Below are positions 1 through 12,267 of a DNA stretch of 64,000 nucleotides, in pieces. The stretch spans positions 310,001 through 374,000 of the forward strand of contig JAIQDT010000832.1 of NCBI GenBank assembly GCA_021521415.1, in the 5' to 3' direction. How positions within the stretch are numbered: the stretch's first letter is position 1; each line of letters starts with the position of its first letter. The translations under genes were made by a program, and so were the position numbers. The stretch comes from Bidens hawaiensis (taxonomy: Eukaryota > Streptophyta > Magnoliopsida > Asterales > Asteraceae). Under the pieces are notes generated by a model. The model ran no database searches, had not been told where the DNA came from, and worked only from the letters and a program-made list of their open reading frames with translations.

Positions 1-530
1 CGACAAAGCATATAATTGCGCTTAACTGAGTCACACTGGCAGGGATCATTTGATAACCAGTGCCGTGTGTAAAGCAATTATTGTTGCCTAAGGTTTTGTC
101 TAGTTGATCAGTCTGTAGTTAACCGTTAATGATTAATCTGTTAGGTTGCAGGAGATTACTGTAAGTTACCTACTTGAAGTCCCGGGTGTGATTTGCTTTG
201 TTAATTGATTGAAACTCGTTTACTTGTTTGTTTGCTTAATTCTCTAAATTCACTTTAATTGCTTGAGTGATCAGCACTAAAAACCAGTCACTGCATAATT
301 AGAAATCGGTTACACGAATACATTGACCACATACTCCTTGTTATACGATACCCTACTTGCTCTAACTATTTAGAATAATTAGGTTTTTAATTGACTCAAA
401 CGACGGTCATCATCGGCTCGTCGTTTCTTGACTAAATCTAACGGGTTCTAGTTTATACAACATCATACTATCATTACCTTGAATCGGGATCGGTTTTCTA
501 TCTTGGATCGGCTAGAGAAAGGAGAGAAAT

Positions 531-565
<35 letters not shown>

Positions 566-781
566 AACGTGTGTGTGTGTGGAATATGTGTAAACTGAAT
601 GATAAATGGGTAATTATGATTTATATAATTATGGATCTTGGGCTTAAGCCCATGGTCTTTCCTTCCTTCATTCCTTCACAACCCAAGTCCATAACCCGTA
701 TCCATTTAACCCAACACTATCCCGACTCATAATAATTCGTATTTTCATTTATTAACCGAAACTAGAAAACGTGATGTTACA
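1..781 (-). repeat. Partial 3' LTR of the Tekay-like element
   Basis: The stretch from about 388 to 781 matches 7600-7963, ending in the same GATGTTACA terminus (TGTAACATC on the minus strand). Positions 1-387 show no clear match to the other LTR, so this copy is strongly diverged, rearranged or carries foreign sequence there. A (GA)n run at 532-563 followed by (GT)n at 569-580 is absent or much shorter in the partner LTR. Confidence 0.75.
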
Positions 782-800
782 AGTCTTCCCTCCTTAAAGA
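782..800 (-). other. Polypurine tract of the Tekay-like element
   Basis: On the minus strand a purine-rich stretch (AAGGAGGGAAGACT) directly precedes the TGTAACATC start of the 3' LTR. This is the expected position of the plus-strand priming site. Confidence 0.7.
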
Positions 801-827
801 GGTTTAGTCCCCGAAACCTAACGATTA

Positions 828-2191
828 CTAAAACAAATATGGACAAAACTTGCGCATCTCTTCTTCAACTTCCCAAGTAGCATCCGATCCTTTGCGATGT
901 TTCCATATCACTTTCACTAAGGGTATAACCTTTTGTCGGAGTTGCTTTTCCTTGCGGTCAACTATCTCGATTGGTTGCTCAATGTAGTTCAACTGTTCAT
1001 CAACCTCGATGTCCATTAGCGGCACATGCGACGTGTCATCGGCTAGACATTTTCTCAAATGAGAGACATGAAATGTAGAGTGAATTCCTTCCAACTCTTT
1101 TGGCAAGTCTAGCTTGTAAGCTACTTCGCCCACACGTTCCACAATCATAAACGGTCCAATGTACCTCGGACTCAACTTTCCCTTCTTCCTGAAACGAATA
1201 ACTCATTTCCAAGGTGAGACCTTGAGCATCACATTGTCACCAACGTTAAACTCGAATGGCCGTCTTGAGCAGCCTTCATCCTTGCTTTAATTTGATCAAA
1301 CTTTGAAGAAGTTTCCTGCACAACTTCCAAACTTCCCATCTCTTTCTGACCAATCTCTCCCCAACATACCGGGGTTCTACATCGTCTACCGTAAAGCATC
1401 TCGGATGGTGGCATACCAATTCTTGAATGGTAGCTGTTGTTATAAGAGAACTCTGCCAGATGCAGATGATCATCCCAACTTCCTCCAAAGTCTAAAACAC
1501 AAGCACGTAGCATATCCTCAAGGGTTTGGATCGTCCTTTCACACTGTCCATCTGTTTGAGGATGATACGCCGTACTGATGTTCAATCTTGTTCCCATAGC
1601 TTCATGGAACTTCTTCCAAAACCTCGAAGGAAACCGAGTATCTGTATCAGACACGATCGATAATGGCACTCCATGCTTAGATACAACCTCTTTGATGAAC
1701 AAGCTTGCTAACGTATCTGACGAGATAGCCTCACGTATAGGCAGAAAGTGAGCACTCTTGGTCAAATGGTCCACAATCACCCAGATGGTATCATGATGCT
1801 TAGCTGTACGAGGTAGCTTAGTTATGAAATCCATCGTGATGTGTTCCCATTTCCATTCTCGTATCTCCAATGGTTGCATCTTCCAATAAGGCTTTTGATC
1901 TTCGGCTTTGACTTATAAACATGTTAAGCACTTATTAACATAATCTACGACGTCATTCTTCATTCCTGGCCACCAGTAGTCTCCTTTCGAATCTTGATAC
2001 ATCTTAGTAGTTCCTGGATGAATCGAATATCTTGACTTATGAGCTTCATATAAGATCCGACCTCTGAGATCTCCATGGCGTGGAATCCACATACGGTCAA
2101 ACCTAGTCTTAACACTGTGAGTGTTTTCCATCAACTCATCTTGTTGGCCGTAAACTCTCTCTTTCTTCACCAGCCCTTCATCTACCAGCAC
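828..2191 (-). pseudogene. Integrase with chromodomain-like tail, broken (Tekay-like)
   Basis: Three pieces read on the minus strand. 2191-1913 carries the zinc-binding N-terminus, ending in a KCLTC-type Cys pair after the HPG/WWPGM block. 1879-1229 is the catalytic core: Asp in VIVDHLTKSAHF, Asp in SDTDTRF (family consensus SDRDPRF) and Glu in GQCERTIQTLEDML, which keeps the DD35E spacing. 1175-828 is the C-terminal part with the GPF, FHVSHLRKC and TWEVEEEM blocks typical of chromovirus integrase tails. A stop near 1910 and a shift between 1229 and 1175 separate the pieces. The enzyme would insert element cDNA into chromatin; this copy is inactive. Confidence 0.88.
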
Positions 2192-2227
2192 TTCTGACTG
2201 TACTTTGATGATTTCTTCAAAAAGACT

Positions 2228-3518
2228 TCAGTTCATAATCAACAGGTATGACTTCACTGTTGCAATGACTTCCTCATTCTTACAGCTTAGCGCTTCGGCG
2301 ACCACATTAGCTCTACCAGGGTAGTACTTAATGTCGCAGTCGTAATCCTTTATCAATTCTAACCACCTCCTCTGTCTCATGTTCAGTTCCTTCTGCTCAA
2401 AGAAATATTTCAAACTCTTATGATCTGTGTAAATGGTACACTTAGTACCATACAGATAATCTCTCCATATCTTAAGAGCATGCACAACTGTTGCTAGCTC
2501 TAAATCATGCGTCAGATAAGTACTCTGATGGACTTTCAACTGGTTAGACGCGTATGCTATCACTTTCCCTCGTTGCATGAGCACGCAACCTAACCCACGA
2601 TACGAAGCATCAGTACAAACAACCAGATCCTGTTCACCGTCAGGTAAAGCAAGTATTGGAGCTTGCGTAAGTCTTCTCTTTAATTCCTCAAAAGCTTCTT
2701 CTTGAAACTTACCCCAACTGAATACTACCGACTTTCTGGTCATACCGGTCAACGGTGCGGCTATCTTGGAAAAACCTTTGATGAATCTCCTATAGTAGCC
2801 AGCTAACCCTAAGAAGCTTCGTATATCAGTCGGATTCTGCGGAGTCTTCCAATTCGTTATCGCCTCAATCTTAGCCGGGTCCACTGAAATCCCTTCAGGA
2901 TTAATCAAGTGACCTAAAAATTGCTCTTCTCGCAACCAGAACGCGCATTTTGAAAACTTAGTATACAACTTCTCTTTCTTCAGAGTCTCCAATACCTCTT
3001 TCAGATGCTCGGCATGATCGGACTCGCTTTTCGAATAAATTAATATATCATCGATGAAGACGATAACTGACTTATCTAACATCGGCCGACACACCATATT
3101 CATCATGTCTGTAAATGGAAAGACGCTGTTGTTAGACCGAATGACATCACGAGGAACTTGTAGTGTCCATAACGCGCCCAGAAATTCACCTTCAACTGAT
3201 GATAGCCTGATCGAGATCTATCCGTGAGAACCATCTTGAACCTTGCAGTTGGTCAAACAGATCATCAATCCTTGGCAAAGGATATCTATTCTTTACCGTA
3301 AGCTTATTCAACTCGCGATAGTCTATGCACATTCTCATACTTCCATCCTTCTTCTTCACGAATAACACTGGTGCGCCCCACGGGGAAACACTTGGTCTTA
3401 TGAAACCTTTGTCACGGAGTTCTTAAAGTTGGGATATCAGTTATTTCATCCCGGACGGCGCTAGACGGTAAGGCACTTTCGCAATGGGCTGGGCTCCTGG
3501 TACTAAATCTATCTGGAA
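2228..3518 (-). pseudogene. Reverse transcriptase and RNase H, broken (Tekay-like)
   Basis: An open stretch 3106-2228 holds the second half of RT with the catalytic FIDDILIYS motif, the [11 protein letters not shown] thumb region and the RNase H domain (Asp in [16 protein letters not shown], and a final VAEALS where VADALS is usual). The first half of RT lies in 3107-3518, where several frames and stops must be combined. The region just upstream on the minus strand supplies the VFPESLPGLPPERE block that begins gypsy RT. The loss of frame between 3106 and 3518 makes this a pseudogene. Confidence 0.85.
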
Positions 3519-4063
3519 TTATATCTCTCGCTCCGGTGGCAACCCCGGAAGACTCTCAGGGAATACTTCTGGGTAGTCGCACACGATAGGAACATATTTC
3601 ATTTCTTTCATCTCGGCCGTAGCATTGACAACGTACTCCAGGTAGGCACCACACCCTCGTCTTAATAACCCTTCGGCTTTTATCATCGAAATGACGTTAA
3701 GCTCCGAACTTTCCTTATCACCATAAACCGTCACCCGCACTGCCATCCAAGGACTTTAGTTTTATTATCCTACTCTTACAGACTATCTGAGCTTCATACT
3801 CAGATAACCAATCCATTCTCAAAACTACATCGAACCCTCCTAAGGTCATAACATACAAAGTAACAGGGAACTCATGTCCATCTAATTCTATCTTACAATT
3901 CTTAACCATTTTCATTATTTTAACCGAGGCGTCACTAGCGGTTTCTACTATAAAAGTTTTAGACACTCGGCAACATTTCATTTTAGCTAGTTTACTAAAT
4001 GTCGTAGCTACAAAACTTCTATTCGCACCCGAATCAAATAACACTGAAGCAGAAATACCGTTT
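3519..4063 (-). pseudogene. Aspartic protease and link to RT, broken (Tekay-like)
   Basis: 4044-3718 contains the retropepsin active-site block LFDSGANRSFV and a downstream VVLRMDWL motif (family consensus VILGMDWL). It then shifts frame into 3746-3519, which contains the conserved VFPESLPGLPPERE sequence that links protease to RT. The protease would cut the Gag-Pol polyprotein. It overlaps the next reading frame by about 30 bases, which shows the frameshift. Confidence 0.83.
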
Positions 4064-4065
4064 AC

Positions 4066-5399
4066 TTAGAACGTACTGGTCACAACATCAGGAATCTGTC
4101 TAGCTTGTTCCTGGGTCAGCATGTAGGCTCTAGTCCTCGGCCTCGCTTGATCAGCATCCCTCTTTCCACTACCTCTAGCCTCGCCATCGGTGCACTCTCT
4201 TGCCATATGGCCTGTCTTGCCACATTTGTAACATGCTGGCTTCGCACTGCACTCATTGGCATAATGACCTACCTTCCCACACTTATAACACACATTTGAT
4301 CCCATCTTGCATTCCCCACCATGAGCCTTTCCACACTTGTTACAAACATCTGAACTCCGACTCCACTTGCACTCACCACTGTGCATCTTCCGCTGATCTT
4401 ACATGACTTCTTCTCCCAAACTGCTTGTTCTTGGGGTTCCACAACTGAGTACCAGGTCGTTTAGCAGGAGCGACCCACTTCTTCTCTTTCTTCTCTTCCA
4501 TAACCACCTCATCCTTTGACAAGTCCTCATAAACCATTTCTACAAGCCCTACAGCAGAATCAAAAGTGCCTGGTCTACCAGCCTTGACCAATAAACGAAT
4601 ATTTTGCGGTAGTCTCCTAAGGTAACACTTGATCCGCTTGACCTCAGTGTTCACCAAGTCCGGCACCAACCTTGACATGCGGTTGAATTGAGCGGCGTAT
4701 TCGCGGTTTGTCATCTTACCCGCCTTCAGACTCAAGAACTTCATTTTAACCCTCTCCACCTCAGCATCATCACGGTTTCGTTTCATCACTAACTCCATCA
4801 GATCGTCCCATCTCAAGGCCTTGATCTCTTCTCGACTCTTCCTCTGCTCAACTGACTCCCACCAGTACATCGCCTCCTCACCGAATGATTGGGTAGCATA
4901 CCCCACAGCTTGATCGGGACGGCATTCGCTTATTCGGATAATTTTGTCCATCGCGGTTATCCATTGTAGAGTAGCGATTGCGTCTCCCAAGCCAGTTAGC
5001 TTTGGTGGGTCACAACCTTTGAAAGACTTATAGTTGCATCCACCTCGACCCCTTTTCCTATCATTAACCTTCACCGATTTAACCACGGTTGATTCTTCCC
5101 TCTCCCCTTCATCATCCTTCTTACCATATCCTTCCGACCTTTCAGCGGTTCCTTCGCGGCCCCCAGCAGACTTTTCAGGATTCAAGTTTTTCACAGCAGC
5201 TGCTACCCGCTTGAGCAATGGCAGTTTGAATCGCGTGGTCCAGTTGAAATCCCTCGTTGTTACTTGGATTTCGACCAGCTGCACTTCCTTCACCTTCATT
5301 TTTGGAGGCTGCCTCTACCGACGGTTCTCGGACGACGCATGGTCTACCATGACGTCCCGTACGTCCTCCTATTCCAGCAGCTTTCTTAGCTCCAGCCAT
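4066..5399 (-). pseudogene. Gag with two CCHC zinc knuckles, frameshifted (Tekay-like)
   Basis: The likely start is the ATG at 5399 (MAGAKKAAG). It is frameshifted near 5300-5175 into the frame of the capsid region 5299-4373, which shows the Retrotrans_gag signature (YWWESV, EYAAQFNRMS, YLRRLPQNIR). A second shift near 4380 leads into 4386-4066 with two knuckles, CYKCGKVGHYANEC and CYKCGKTGHMAREC, plus a diverged third. Gag forms the virus-like particle and binds the RNA. Confidence 0.85.
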
Positions 5400-5828
5400 T
5401 CGTATTCTATAAGGAAACACAAACGCCATCACTTAAGGAACCATTTAGTACAAGGATAGCAAGGCTAACAGGTAATAACAGTGGCCAGCTGTGATTAGCT
5501 GCCCACATTTCTTTCCGTGTCCTATACACTTCCTCTTATGAGTCTATTTGTGATAATTCTACTTCTAACAGTTAGACAATCAAACAGTACATATCATCGC
5601 ATACTCCTATCCCTAGAAATTAAGCTAGCATTCATACATTCTTTATTTAGCTATTACGCAAACATCATTCATCATTCTACTTTGGATGTGAATTTAATCA
5701 CATACTTTACCTTTACTTAGCTTGCTTGAGTGACACATGGCATTCTCGTACTGGCATCTTCTTTCTTTTCTTAATCCCATTCTCTGTTCGAGTCTAAGCG
5801 TGTAGGATGCTTAAATCTCTCGAGATTT
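5400..5828 (-). other. Leader between PBS and gag (Tekay-like)
   Basis: About 430 bases without a convincing reading frame. It is the untranslated leader of the element on the minus strand, and I see nothing further in it. Confidence 0.6.
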
Positions 5829-5840
5829 GCTCTGATACCA
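5829..5840 (-). other. Primer binding site, initiator tRNA-Met type
   Basis: The minus strand reads TGGTATCAGAGC, the classical plant PBS complementary to the 3' end of initiator tRNA-Met. It lies three bases from the LTR end. Confidence 0.9.
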
Positions 5841-6282
5841 ACTTGTAAGACCCAGTTACCGGTGCCCTACTTTTGACGTTGGATTTACTCATAAACATAG
5901 TTCATAATATTAGAGTTAATAAAAACATTCGTGGAATAATAAAAACATTCAAACCATTACGTTACATAACCATTAGTTGTTGTCTTAATGAGTATTCAAA
6001 CCATTCAAACATAAAACATTGTCTTTTCAAAATAACATAACATAACACTTCATTGAGATGCCAGTGTCTTCAAATCCATGCCATGTGCCTTCCCTCAAGC
6101 GAGCTGTCTCATTCTACTCACATTCGTGCATACTAAAAGTCAGCTACGCTGAGTGAGTTCTAGTTAATCATATAACATACAATATGTTTTCATATTTGCA
6201 CACGTGCCCGAAGGTGTGTACTTTTTTTTCATACTCTACTTTACATACATATGTATCCATAATATTTAAAGAGCCTTCCGCC

Positions 6283-6480
6283 CTAAAACCTCACAGATAT
6301 TATAAGGGTCTGGTCCCTAACATCACAGATATTATTAGGGTCTGGTTCATACCCTCACGGATATTATAAGGGTCTGGTCCCTATCCTCACATATATTATA
6401 AGGGTCTGGTCCCTATCCTCATAGATATTATTAGGGTCTGGTCCATATCCTCACATATATTATTAGGGTCTGGTCCCTTT
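6283..6480. repeat. Tandem array, six units of about 32 bp, inside the LTR
   Basis: Units share the core ATTATAAGGGTCTGGTCC with small variations. The related solo LTR carries about ten units of the complementary core at 45236-45590, so the array is an old family feature with variable copy number. Confidence 0.85.
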
Positions 6481-7805
6481 ATTTCATGCAACTGTAGCGT
6501 ACCTATTCTTACATACTTTCTTTAACAATACGTGCAATCTCAGAAGAGCGTTCACGTACTGTCAACATATCATACATACATTATTCATACTTCGTATATA
6601 TTCATACATACATCATACATATCAATTATATCTTTAACTCCCACCTGACGATACATGCAATATCCGAAGATCATTCACGCACCGTCAAGCAATCATCATA
6701 CACAAATCATACAAGGCATACACTTACCACCTAAGGTAAGTGTATTAACTATCACTTTGAGTATGCACACAGCCCCGAAAACATAACAAGGAAGTGGGGC
6801 TAGAAACTCAACTGAATGCGATTACGTTCACTGGTTATAGTTAATCCTTTCCTGAGCTGAGCACGACTAACTGTATAATCATACATATATTAAATACGGC
6901 TCTAGCTCTTCTTATCATCTACTTAATTGATCTCATATATCTAAGTCTGTTTTACTTCATTGGATCATTACCGATTAGTTAATGGTTTCTCGATAACCTT
7001 TAAAGGTATCTTTCAAATATTACCAAAGTCCAAGGGTTCATGTGTAGTTATTTCATTCTTTACCAAGTCCAGGGACCATTCTTGTCATTTATTAAACTTC
7101 TAATTCATTACCGGTTCATAACGAATTGGATTATCTTAACGAACTGGTTTCTGTAATGAATTGAACCCTTTAACGAACTGGTCCTTTTGACGAATCGGTC
7201 CATAGAACGAATCAGTCGCGTACTGAATTGGTCCTTTTAATTCGTTATCTCCTTTAACGAACCGACTATCACGAATCAAGGGTGATTCGTTATCTTTTCC
7301 CCTTAACGAATTGAACACGAACCGTAGCTAGTTCGTTATGCTCCCTTAGACGAACCAACTTGCGAATCACCTTTAATTCATTAAATTTCCATTAGCGAAC
7401 TAGTGTTAGGTCAGGGAATGTCAGAACATTCCTTGACATCTCTTACCTCTATTACCCTTTTCCGGCGCCGCCGCCGGAAAACCGCGGATTCGCCGTTCAC
7501 CGTTTTTCGCCCCGTTAGATCCAGATCTGAGCTTGGGTGACCCCTATGCTCATCTTAGGTTCGGTTTATACCCGATTTTCCACCTGGATCTCGTGACTTA
7601 AACGGTTTAACGGTGTCGGCTCGTCGTTTCGCGATTATATCTAACGGGTTTAAGCTCAAACAACATCATACTATCATTTCTTTGGATCAGGATCGGTTTT
7701 CCTTGGTGATTTCGGCTAGAGAGAGAAAACTAGAGAGAGCTTAAGTGTGTGTTTTGGTGGTGTATGGAATATGTGTGAAATGGATGATTAATGGGTATTT
7801 ATGAC

Positions 7806-7839
7806 TTATATAATTATGGATCATGGGCTTAAGCCCATG
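7806..7839 (-). promoter_or_regulatory. LTR core promoter: palindrome plus TATA box
   Basis: On the minus strand the 18-bp palindrome CATGGGCTTAAGCCCATG (7822-7839) is followed within about 10 bases by a TATA-like ATTATATAAG. The same pair occurs at 619-652 and 43762-43796. The palindrome contains two inverted TGGGCT boxes, the form of plant site II (TGGGCY) elements; a TCP-factor link is inference. Confidence 0.6.
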
Positions 7840-7963
7840 GTATTTTCCTCTTTCTTTCATAACCCAAGTCCATAACCCATATCCATTTAACCCAACACTA
7901 GCCCGACTCATAATAACTCGTATTTTCGTTTATTAACCGAAACTAGAAAAACGGGATGTTACA

Positions 7964-8252
7964 AATATGGATTCATTGGAAGTATTTAAATTTATCATTA
8001 AATGTGGATTCGTAACATATTATTTTGGTCAAATTTTAAATAATATTAACTCGTTCAACCAATTAATAAATCAAAGAGTGGATTTTGTTAATGGGTCTAA
8101 ATTATTGGTTACTTATTAGACGTTTATTTGATATGTGTAAATGTTTAATAAAGTTGTTGAACCATATTCTGTTAACGTATAAAACGTATAATTTATGTAT
8201 CAGTTAATTAACGCGTCTAAATTATTGTTATAATACATATAGATATATTAAA
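7964..8252. other. AT-rich spacer, nothing recognised
   Basis: No reading frame, terminal repeat or RNA gene was seen between the LTR end and the candidate Helitron start. Confidence 0.5.
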
Positions 8253-10129
8253 TCTATATTAGAGTCTCTTCGATGTTAAAGTCATTTCATTTTTCCATTT
8301 TTAAACATGCACAAAAATAAAAAAGTTAGATTTGACTTTCAAATTATGGCAATACGACCCAATCGGTGTTTAATTTATAATTTTTTTCAACACTTTAATA
8401 TTATGTTAATTTGGTAAAACAAGTTACCCCTTAACTTATTCCATATAGTCTTTGTACAAGAAAGACATAATTTTTGGCAAACAAATAACATAGTCTTCTC
8501 CTAACATATGTAAACTTAAACACTATATATTCAATACATTTTCTTGAGTTAAATTTGACACACTATATATTAAAACACAATATGTCAAGGTTCATACTTG
8601 GTTGCTTATGAAGTTTGAGATGCAAGATTTTGAAGTTCTTCATGCCGTTTTAAGTTAACCGACATTATACTTTTGTAGTAGACAAAGGTATGTATGCTTA
8701 TTTTTTTTGAAGTTAAATCCTTTGTTAAATAAATATAATCATGCGCCATCCTATATACGTTTTTATTGTCAACATGTTTAGTGTTTTCTCTTTGTTGGTA
8801 TGAAAGCCTTATTATATTTTATTTTAGATGTCTTCAAAATCCATGAAACGTAGTGTTTTTGAGTCATCCTCTTCCAATAAGAGAAATAATATAAACGGTT
8901 AGATTTTAATATTATTTGTTTACTCTCAAAATGTCATATTATATTTTATTTTTTGAAAACGTGCAGTGTCAACGGAAAGAGAACTATTGAGTATCATATC
9001 CAACGTTTACATTTTAAAATGATTATTCATTAATACGTTTTCATATATTTATATTTTATTTATTATTTTGTTGGATTCAATTATAATATTTACACCAAAT
9101 AATGAGATATACTATAAATGTTAATTTTAAGTAAATATATTTTTTTTGCTATGCACTATGTATTTTACAAAATGAACATACACCAAAAAAATGTAGATAC
9201 TCATTTTAACATATTACTAGGTTAAAAACGTACACTTATATTAACAACAAAAAATTATGTCAAAATGATTACAAATTGGAATGATAAGAGCATTCTCACC
9301 CAACCCCTCATATTATGTGATAGGGTGTTTTTATAATATAGAGAGTGATTTAAGGTGTTGTGAGTAAATTTTTTTTATATTTTAGAAAACATAGTGATTT
9401 TTCTGTATATTTGAAAAGCTAATGTCCACACCCTGTAATTTTTTAATATATTCTGAAAGTGGTTGTGAGTGAAGGAAAGAAAAATTGTAATTATAAAACT
9501 ATAATTTTTCTAATAACAATTAACTATGCAGTTACTTGTCCAATCACATCATTTAATATTAATCGATTAGACGTTGGAAAAGAAAATGAACCGTCAACTA
9601 CTAAACAAGGTTCTATATGTACAAACTCAAATAACACATGTTACTTTTTTCTATTCATCTAATTTTTGGATAAAGTAAATGTATTCACACTTTATTTCAT
9701 AGGTTATACCAAATATTTTTATAACCATTCTTCTGTTTTTATATTTAATAGTTGTCACGATAAATACCAAAGAAGCAATTGGATAGGGAATTTCACGAGT
9801 GAATAGTAGAGACGGTGTTAAAATGCTTATATTAGACAAAAACGATATAGTTACTAACAAAGCTACAAATGTGGTTTATGAGGAATTATTTAGTAGTTAT
9901 TGAACTTTTCATTTTGAACTTTGGATTATCTATCGAATAATTGTATAAAAGATGTTAATTTCGTTGAAAGTTATGTTTGATAATCAATTTTTTTACCGGT
10001 ATTATTAACAACTAAATATCATGTACTCGTCCCAACTGTATGACAACCTATTTTATAATTTTATATTAACTGCGGTTTTTTCATGATTTATAAATTTCCA
10101 CCCGTGTCGTACACGGGTCAATAGCCTAG
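8253..10129 (+). mobile_element. Candidate non-autonomous Helitron
   Basis: The 3' terminus is well supported: a 7-bp stem with a 3-nt loop (CCCGTGT-CGT-ACACGGG, 10101-10117), eight bases, then CTAG at 10126-10129 followed by T. This is the CTRR plus hairpin ending of Helitrons, which insert between A and T. The 5' end is uncertain; TCTATATTA at 8253 after an A is the best candidate I saw. No Rep/helicase coding region is present, so the copy is non-autonomous. A partial MITE lies inside. Confidence 0.45.
9288..9515. mobile_element. Partial Harbinger-type MITE
   Basis: Begins GAGCATTCTCACCC directly after TAA and resembles the first 200 bases of the complete MITE at 29551-29856, including a run near TAGTGATTTTT and the GTTGTGAGT block. 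No matching right terminus was found, so it is truncated or decayed. Confidence 0.45.
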
Positions 10130-10130
10130 T
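10101..10130 (+). other. Helitron 3' terminal hairpin and CTAG end
   Basis: Perfect 7-bp stem with CGT loop, spacer of eight bases, CTAG, then T as the flanking host base. Confidence 0.7.
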
Positions 10131-10718
10131 AGTTTATTAAATATCACCATTCTAATTAATGCAACGTGAAATCCAAAGCATAAAACCTTAAATTTAAAAA
10201 TTATTCATCAAGGGACGCAAGAAATGACTTCAATTTAACCGAACGCCAAATTGCATCAATATTATAACATTTCCTATTCTTTTCATGGAGATCTTAGGCG
10301 CTCCCATACACCGTTTAACCGACTAACAAAACATGTAAAGTTGACTCTTGCCCAAGTTTAATGCTTAAAAATATAATTTGTTAAATATTTTAATTAGTTA
10401 AAATGGAAAGTAAAATAAAAGAAATAAATATATCATATTTAATTATGGAATTATAGCTATTAATTTAGTGTTATAGTTAGTATAATTAACAAAATTATAT
10501 ATATATATATATAATATTGTTACAGTCTTTTGTTAGTTTTTTTAAATAACATGTTATTATAACTAATTTTACTTATATATGAATTTTCTTGCATAGGTGT
10601 CGGGCCTCCTTTTCTTCTAAAGACTAACAAATCTTTTTCTTGCAAGTTTAGATAAAATATTGAAGCAACATTATATTTCAAAAATATCAATAATTATAAA
10701 TTAACATAACCAAACTAC
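10130..10718. other. AT-rich DNA with an (AT)n microsatellite
   Basis: The stretch carries an (AT)n run at about 10495-10514. No other feature was seen. Confidence 0.6.
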
Positions 10719-10799
10719 CATTGAATCCTATTTTTTTCAACCTCTCACCTGCTTCAACCAAATTATAAGCTTGAATTACCGCTTCGTCAATCTCCCTGC
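10719..10799 (-). pseudogene. Fragment of an unidentified coding exon, downstream part
   Basis: On the minus strand this reads SREIDEAVIQAYNLVEAGE and on to a possible splice donor (GTAGTT) after an Asn codon near 10719. It is in frame with 43637-43498 once the solo LTR and one copy of TGATA are left out, so the LTR landed inside an open frame. I do not recognise the protein. It could be a host gene, or a gene fragment carried by another element. Confidence 0.4.
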
Positions 10800-10804
10800 T
10801 GATA

Positions 10805-12262
10805 TGTAAGACCCTAACCCGTTTATAACAATTTTAGGCGTAAACATACACTCGTTAGGACTTAAAAACTAGGTCTAATTAAAACTTTTGCGGATGACGT
10901 GATAACATGACACGACATACATAACTAGTAATAAAATTTTTTACAAATTTTATATTTATATGATACGAAGACTATATTAGACATTGTCTTCTAAAATGAA
11001 TCATTATAGCGGAAGCTTGTTCGGTTCGGTTGTGTTCAGTTCTTCAGCAGCTTGACCATCAATCTATGTCCTTCAATTAAGTTAAAACCTGTCATGGAAA
11101 TTCACCATAACAATTAGTCATACATACTTTACATCTACTTGTAATAAACACAAGTATACTTAAACCATTCATTAATACTTTCACTATCATTGTTTTTATA
11201 CAATTTTTCTTTTAAAACATTAAGAGGTTCTAAGTGTTCTCACTTAGTATATCCCCCTTTTTGTCCTTTTATATTTGTCATTTTAGTATTTACAACTAAA
11301 AATTAGGATTTGCACGTTCATGCACAAAACCCTAGCCTCTACGACCCCATGAGTCGTTTATACAACAATTTACTTATTCGGATTAATCGTAAGAGTTAAA
11401 CGATTTTAGAATTATAGATTAAACCCAGCAAGCACGAACTCAGTAATTGTACACTGACACCAGCAGCCCATTTACACCCATTTCCCGTTTCCCGGTTATC
11501 CCGTTACCCTTTTTCCACTACAACCATATTGTAGCCGGTAACTTCGTGGTTCGTAAATCTAATCTTCACGACTTCGTTATTCATTTGTCAGTTTTTACAC
11601 TAATTGTTTGCCTCTTTATGCCTCAGACAACTAGGTAATATTAAATGCACCCATACCATTGCCCTGCGGGCGTTTTGGTCATTTTTAACATTTACCGATA
11701 TCATGATTTAATTCACGTACCTGGCAGGGTCAAAGTTGTGACCCGTTACCAATACATTGTAAATCCTTTTAGAGAACTAGACAATGCATTCTATTACCAT
11801 CATGCTTACCCGTAGGATAATTCTCAACAAGACAAGCATTATATGTCAACTTCATATGGTGATAGTTTCACCATTTGACACGTATGACCCGTTCACGCAT
11901 ATACCCATTCCGGGTCACTCCTTTTTTTATATCTTAATCTTACAACGGGTTATTACCAAAATAGTGATTTAACACAAATTTACCCATAGTACACGTTTAT
12001 GACTTGGTCTATAAACCACACCCGATAAGCATTAAAATCCTTGTCCCATATACTAGGATGATTAGTTTTCAATTCTCATTTGACCCTTTTAAGCCAATTT
12101 GAACCAAGTCTCGAACATTAAAGATTACAACCCAAACCCGGGTTGTACCTTAATACCCTTAAACTACCCTTCTTTAGTTTTCTTAACATTTCAATCTTTT
12201 GTTAGTCATTTAAGCAATATTACAATTTAACAAGAAACTTTAGCTTATAAATTGAAGTGAAC
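10805..12262 (-). repeat. Solo LTR, first segment
   Basis: 1.46 kb non-coding, from the TGTAAGACCC terminus to the SIRE-like A target site (AAAGT at 12263-12267). Short open frames here have no similarity to known domains. Confidence 0.7.
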
Positions 12263-12267
12263 AAAGT

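Larger units (their letters stand above)
1..7963 (-). mobile_element. Ty3/gypsy chromovirus, Tekay-like, degenerate, left end outside the window
   Basis: Reading on the minus strand from 7963, the order is 5' LTR, PBS, gag with two zinc knuckles, protease, RT, RNase H, integrase with a chromodomain-like tail, PPT, 3' LTR. This is the chromovirus order (integrase last). The integrase tail ending in a TWEVEEEMRK-like block is typical of the Tekay/Del lineage. Every domain is interrupted by frameshifts or stops, so the copy cannot encode its own proteins. The 3' LTR runs off the window, so the outer TSD cannot be checked; AATAT (7964-7968) is the right flank. The lineage call is family knowledge and the order and breaks are seen directly. 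Confidence 0.9.
5844..7963 (-). repeat. 5' LTR of the Tekay-like element
   Basis: About 2.1 kb, TGTAACATC...GGTCTTACA on the minus strand. It is bounded by the PBS on one side and unrelated DNA on the other. It contains a 32-bp tandem array (6283-6480), a cluster of short CCAATTCGTTA-like motifs in both orientations (about 7085-7390) and a TATA/palindrome promoter block (7806-7839). The solo LTR at 43638-45994 is a relative in the opposite orientation, with the same internal order. Confidence 0.88.

Noticed and set aside
8828..8990. Possible two-exon gene fragment (MSSKSMKRSVFESSSS, then an intron-like gap and a short second frame)
   Set aside because: GT...AG borders can be drawn, but the pieces are under 25 codons, low in complexity, and have no recognisable domain.
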